Shown here piece after piece: positions 59,023-64,000 of a stretch of 64,000 bases of DNA. The stretch covers positions 1-64,000 of the forward strand of contig QZCP01000490.1 of NCBI GenBank assembly GCA_003956705.1, written 5' to 3'. The stretch's first letter is position 1. Each line of letters opens with the position of its first letter. This DNA is from Brevipalpus yothersi. Its lineage: Eukaryota; Arthropoda; Arachnida; Trombidiformes; Tenuipalpidae. Made by a program: the position numbers and the translations under genes. Below the pieces are notes generated by a model that was not told the origin of the DNA, did no database searches, and saw nothing but the letters and a program-made list of their open reading frames with translations.

Positions 59023-60707
59023 CACTCTCTTTCTCTCTTATGAATCGATGTGTGTTATGTATGTAAATCTATGTAAGTGTATGTATATGTGTATACATAT
59101 AATGTGGCAGTTGTTATATATATATATGTGTATGTGATGTGATGTGTGATGTGTGAAATGAGACTGGGAAAAACTGAATCTCTACTAGTCAATTACTCTT
59201 ATCCACCACTCTCAATCACAGGAGGGGAAAAAAGGATGAAGACAATCACGAGTAATACATAGAAAAAAAACACTGGTGCACTTGAGAGATGTTGATGTTG
59301 ATGTTGATCAATTTTTTTTCTTCTCCAATAATCCTAATACACACAGAATACCGACACTAGACTATACTGAATCACTAATAGTGATTCAAGTGATTCAATA
59401 CAGAATTCTGTGCAATATTTCAAGCCAATGAAAATTCGTCACATCGATACCCGGTTATGAGGTGCGCGAGTTTCGAAAAATTATTGGAAAAGAAAAGTTT
59501 TTTTCATGATGAAACTTATCGCCATCTGAGAAGTTGGGTTATCAGGTTGGGGGTTTTTTTCTCCGTTTTTTTGTGGGTGGAAAAAAAAAGTTATGATTGA
59601 TAGGGATAAAATATTTGATCACCTAGTTTGGGGAATCAGAGGTTCACATATGTGAGGAGGGTGGGGTGGGGTGAGGGATAAAGTTTCCAAATTTTTGGAT
59701 TGTTGACAAGATTCCAAAAATTTTCCATGCATACCCGTTTGCATTTCTATTCAACTATCCTCAGAGATGTAGGACTAATGTACGGGACACTAATTGTTAT
59801 GGTGATGAGTAAGAAATGATGATCTTGAACAATATCGAATTTCTTTTGGGGGGTTCTATTGATGTTGCGGCCTGGATATTGTGTTTGGTTTGGGGAACAC
59901 TTTTTCTCATCACTATCTAACTGACACTCTCTATCTATTGATCTAGACTAGTTTATAAGCTGATAAAAAGGTTATGATCAAGATTGAGGCGTGCGAAAAT
60001 GTGAGAAGAGATGATAAGTGTGTGTGTGTCTATTTTTCTTTCATGCATACAATCCCAAAAATGTATTCAGGGAATGTGCAAATGAACGCCTCATTGTAGT
60101 TGCTGGGTTTATCTGGTCTTGGCTTAAGAATTCAAGAATTTGGCAGCGCAACAATAAGTGTTGCTGTGATGCAAGTCTTGGAGAGCCAGAAATGAACATG
60201 CGGTGAATGAAAAAAGAAAAATTGTCTTGAAAATTTGTTCAACAATCTTGATCTCATCTTTGGTCCTAAGCTTGAAGGAGTCTTCATGCAAGACTCGTGA
60301 TGAGTAATCGATTAGACTTTTATTTAAATTGATCTCGTTCTACAGAATCGATTTGATTTGATATCTCTAAATTGTGAAGCGAAAAAAAAACAATGTCATA
60401 AAGTACAATTAGAATTTTCTAACAGTTGCAAGAGAGAAAGATCGAGAGAGAATTAAGGCAGAAGAAGAAGAAGAGAGAGAAATAGAGAGAGTTGATTGAC
60501 ATCACATAAAAGATCGCATTTCATGAGAGAAATGTGTTGCACAGCTTATTGGAAGAGAGATAGATAGAGAGAATAGGGTCGTCAAAAGGTGGAAGAATAT
60601 GATGAAGAGAATTTATATCGGCTCGAAGAAAGGCACCGAGCAGTGGGCAGGAAAAACGACTACAAATATTTTGGTTTCGATTTCTTTCATCGAACATTAA
60701 TCAGTAG
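59023..60707. other. Intergenic between the two SERCA copies
   Basis: Promoter/5' UTR side of copy 1 and 3' side of copy 2. It contains GT/TA runs near 59050-59150 and G-rich and GA-rich stretches. A short plus-strand frame at about 60018-60206 has no support. No gene seen. Confidence 0.6.
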
Positions 60708-61245
60708 TTATACAATTACTTTGTACACAATGGCACCATAGGCAGCCCAGGCACCAATTATATAGATTAATTCCATTGGCTCCTTATTACCATCCATGAA
60801 CTTTCTAGCGATGAACTTTAGAGTTTCGTCTAATATGACCACAGGAAATGAGATCTTTAGTACTGTCCACCATTCTTCAACATTCAGAGGACAGACAGAA
60901 AAAATTGGCTATCAAAAGTATGGCAAAAGAAAGAAAGGAAAGAAGAAGAAAAAAAAGTCAGTTTACAATCATAGACATGTGAGGAGAGATCTCATTACCG
61001 AAAGAAAATCTACATAAAGAAGAACGAAATGTAAGCCCATGGATAGAGCCATAGCTCCGAGGAGCCAATAGTTCTTCCAGGGAGGCATCACCATCAAAGA
61101 TTGATTCTCCGATAAACTGGAAGAAATAGAGAAGAGAAATCGGTTATTTGGGCTTGTGACGAAAAGAATGACGCAAATTCCTAGCGATAATTGATTAACG
61201 TCTACAGTATGTATTCTCGTCTCTCATTCACTTTCCTCTCTTTTT

Positions 61246-61313
<68 letters not shown>

Positions 61314-62515
61314 AGAAATCTTCACCACTTTCCACTTGAGGCCATCAATGAGGCGTTGATGACGACGTAAGAAAGAGTTTGATGTACAAGAGATATCGTT
61401 GAGAAGGCAAGTTCGGCTTACCTGTTGAGAGCATTTAACATTTCGATGGTTACTAATACAGACAAGGCCATTGTCATGGGATGAGGATCTCTAAACACAT
61501 CGCAATCAACATTGGCAAAAGCTTCATCACCACCGAGACACTGTAAATGGTGACTGAGTTGATAATAACTTAAATGTGGACCTTCAGGGGCAGCAAGGAA
61601 CCACCAAGCCGCAGCACCAACGGTAGCCGCTCCAACATAGGTGCCTACTGCCATGTAACGGAAAAATAGCCATGCAGTGATTAGAGGTTCATTTGCTTTT
61701 CTAGGTGGACGATCCATAATGTCTAGATCAGGTGGATTAAATCCTAAAGCGGTGGCTGGTAGACCATCAGTGACTAGATTAACCCATAACAATTGGACAG
61801 GTATAAGAGCTTCGGGAAGACCAAGAGCAGCGGTAAGGAAAATGCTGTAATAAAATCGAGTAGCTCATGAGATTTACAGAAGAAAAAGCCGGCTTTTAAG
61901 GAAGTAAATCAACACGTTGAATTTTAAAGTGAGAAACTCACCATACAACTTCACCAATGTTCGAGGAAATGAGGTAGCGAATGAATTGTTTCATGTTATT
62001 ATAAATAGCTCGACCTTCCTCCACAGCGGAGACGATCGAAGAGAAATTATCGTCAGCTAGAACCATTTCAGATGCTGATTTTGCCACAGCAGTACCAGAG
62101 CCCATGGCGATACCGATTTCAGCTTTCTTCAATGCTGGTGCATCGTTTACACCGTCACCGGTCATGGCTGAGATTTCTCCGTCCGCTTGTAGGAACTCTA
62201 CAATTTTACTTTTGTGTGATGGTTCGACTCGAGAAAACAATCGAGCATTTCGAACAGCATCACGCTGCTCATGAAGAGGTAGATCATCGAACTCACGACC
62301 TGAGAATGATTTGCCAGTAGTATCTTCATCTTCACCAAATACACCAATCCTTCTACAAATTGCCTCAGCGGTGGCCTTGTTATCACCAGTAATTACTATC
62401 ACTCGGATTCCAGCAGCATTACATCTCTGGATCGAATCATAAACCTCTTTTCGAGGCGGATCAAGCATACCAACCACTCCAATGAAAGTACAGTTAACCT
62501 AGAGATGTTTGCAGA

Positions 62516-62567
<52 letters not shown>

Positions 62568-63964
62568 AGAGGCAAAAATTAAATACGAGTTAAGATAACT
62601 GTTGGAGTGACGAAAGCAATATTAATAGAATTGGAGAGGGAGAGAATGAGAAAGATAAAGAATCATGAAACAAAAGGGAAAATACTTCATAATTGATGAA
62701 TTTTGTAGAGTCGCCGAGATCCATTTCTTTTGGATTTATTGGGCTGTCGACGGTAGCGAGAGCCAAGCATCGAAGAGTATCTCGACCAGTACCATAATGT
62801 CTTGTGGTCTCAATAATTTTATTCTTAATAGTGTCAGTCATGGGTACTCTTCGATCACCGATGCGAACGAATGTACATCGATCGAGAACTCCTTCAGGAG
62901 CTCCTTTGACGAACATTTTCGGACCTGGTCCTAATTTATCTACTTTCTTTGGTACACAGAATGAGCTCATGGACTTTCTGTCACGAGAAAACTCGAGGGT
63001 GAATTCTTTCGTCCAATTTGCTTGAATATTATGATTCACAGCCAGGGCAGCATCTCGACGGCTAAGGCCAGCTTTGCTGTAGCCCCATGGATTAAGTTTT
63101 TCTGCCAAAACGATTAAAGCCGTCTCGGTGGCTTCACCCACTTTCTCGAAGGCTTGCTTAAATTCGTTAAAATCAATACTAGAGTCATTGCACATAGCAC
63201 ATATTGTGGTTAGCTCGTAAATTGCGTCATAGTCTCCACATCGAGCTCGTTGACCTTTAATGAACACATCACCAATTGGCTCATATGTTGAACCAGTAAC
63301 CTCGAACTCATCCAAATCACAATCACTGCTCGAGGCATTTTTAATGATGAAAAACTGTAAGATAAGGCAAATCGTAAGAGAGAAAGGCCAATGTGTATTA
63401 GAAGAGCGAGATGACAAGCAGAAAATGATAAGAAATGCCGGATTGAAGAAGTTGATGAAAGTGAAGTAAGAAAAAAACTGATTGCTATTGATTACTCACC
63501 CTGCTCACAGACATTTGATTTGTAGTCAATGTACCAGTTTTATCTGAGCAAATCACAGAAGTACAACCAAGAGTTTCAACTGATGGTAGCGATCGAACGA
63601 TGGCATTCTTTTTGGCCATTCTTCGAGTTCCTAGAGCTAAACATGTGGTGATCACAGCTGGTAGACCTTCGGGTATAGCCGCTACGGCCAGTGCGACGGC
63701 AATCTTGAAATAATAAATGGCACCTTTAACCCATGAACCACCATGTACAGGATCGTTAAAGTGTCCAAGATTGATTGCCCACACAGCAACACAAATGATT
63801 GAGATAACTTTGGATAATTGTTCACCGAATTCGTCTAGTTTCTGTTGTAGTGGTGTCTTGACTTCTTCAGTTTCTGTCATTTCAGTTCTGATTTTACCAA
63901 TAGCGGTCTCCAGACCAGTACCAATAACAATTCCTCTGGCTTTTCCTGAGGCAATATTAGTTCC
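60708..63964 (-). CDS. SERCA: Sarco/endoplasmic reticulum Ca2+-ATPase, copy 2 (5' end outside window)
   Basis: Tandem second pump gene. Exons seen: 63964-63500, 63354-62686, 62498-61942, 61844-61422, 61116-60999 and 60908-60708, six of the expected eight; the two N-terminal exons lie to the right of the window. Every exon except the last has exactly the same length and phase as in copy 1 (465, 669, 557, 423, 118 bases), and all key residues visible in copy 1 are present (PEGLPAV, DKTGT, TGDGVNDAP, NLVTDGLPA). Differences cluster in the nucleotide-binding domain (YDSIQRCNAAG against TDSIRRCKEAG) and at the C-terminus, which here ends YGAIVYKVIV. It is intact, so the pair could be specialised for different tissues (inference). 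Confidence 0.95.
61253..61312. repeat. (CT)n in SERCA copy 2 intron
   Basis: About 29 CT units inside the intron before the exon starting at 61116; this makes the intron longer (305 bases) than its counterpart in copy 1 (130). Confidence 0.95.
62519..62563. repeat. (AG)n in SERCA copy 2 intron
   Basis: AG run directly upstream, on the plus strand, of the exon boundary at 62498. Confidence 0.95.
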
Positions 63965-64000
63965 CTGGAGGTCAAGATCATTGATATCAGATGCGTATTT

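Noticed and set aside
1..64000. Transposons, tRNA genes and CRISPR arrays
   Set aside because: I found no transposase or reverse-transcriptase reading frame, no convincing tRNA B-box pair, and no regular spaced repeats; CRISPR is not expected in animal DNA. Old, short elements could be missed by eye.

Overview
The window is animal nuclear DNA, AT-rich and intron-bearing. It carries a dual oxidase, a canonical intron-bearing globin, SF1, two eIF3 subunits, RpS26, CRELD, a REEP5/6-like gene and two SERCA pumps. Protein style (Duox keeping an intact peroxidase His, short introns with GTAAGT-type donors) fits an arthropod, plausibly a mite or other chelicerate. The taxon is inference. CT/GA microsatellites are very frequent, and one is an assembly gap of 161 Ns.

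Layout. 1-22.7 kb: one dual oxidase gene (+), twelve exons seen, with the 5' end off the window and a 9.2 kb intron. 22.7-25.4 kb: gene-free, microsatellites and gap. 25.4-26.4 kb: globin (-). 27.3-28.4 kb: secreted Ser/Thr-rich mucin-like protein (-). 29.9-33.7 kb: splicing factor SF1 and eIF3g (+). 34.3-39.1 kb: tandem cluster of four three-exon genes (+) for small acidic/basic coiled-coil proteins with a C-terminal membrane anchor, a family I do not recognise. 39.8-49.2 kb: an accessory region (mostly -) with a second mucin-like secreted protein, a chimeric gene joining a signal peptide and mucin-like region to the C-terminal half of a TB2/DP1/HVA22 (REEP) domain, a broken sister of that chimera invaded by a near-identical piece of the 27-28 kb mucin gene, a small secreted peptide (+), and the intact REEP gene that looks like the donor. 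50.1-54.0 kb: CRELD and eIF3l (-), with RpS26 (+) head to head with eIF3l. 55.1-64.0 kb: two tandem SERCA Ca2+-ATPase genes (-), the second running off the right edge.

Housekeeping genes (SF1, eIF3g, eIF3l, RpS26, SERCA) have intact frames and consistent splice phases. The newest biology is in the two lineage-specific blocks: the four-gene tail-anchored cluster and the mucin-REEP fusion family. Both show recent duplication, and the SERCA pair shows blocks of near-identity that look like gene conversion.

All gene models are my hand-built splice models (GT-AG sites, matching phase, family similarity recalled from knowledge); no alignment or RNA evidence was available.
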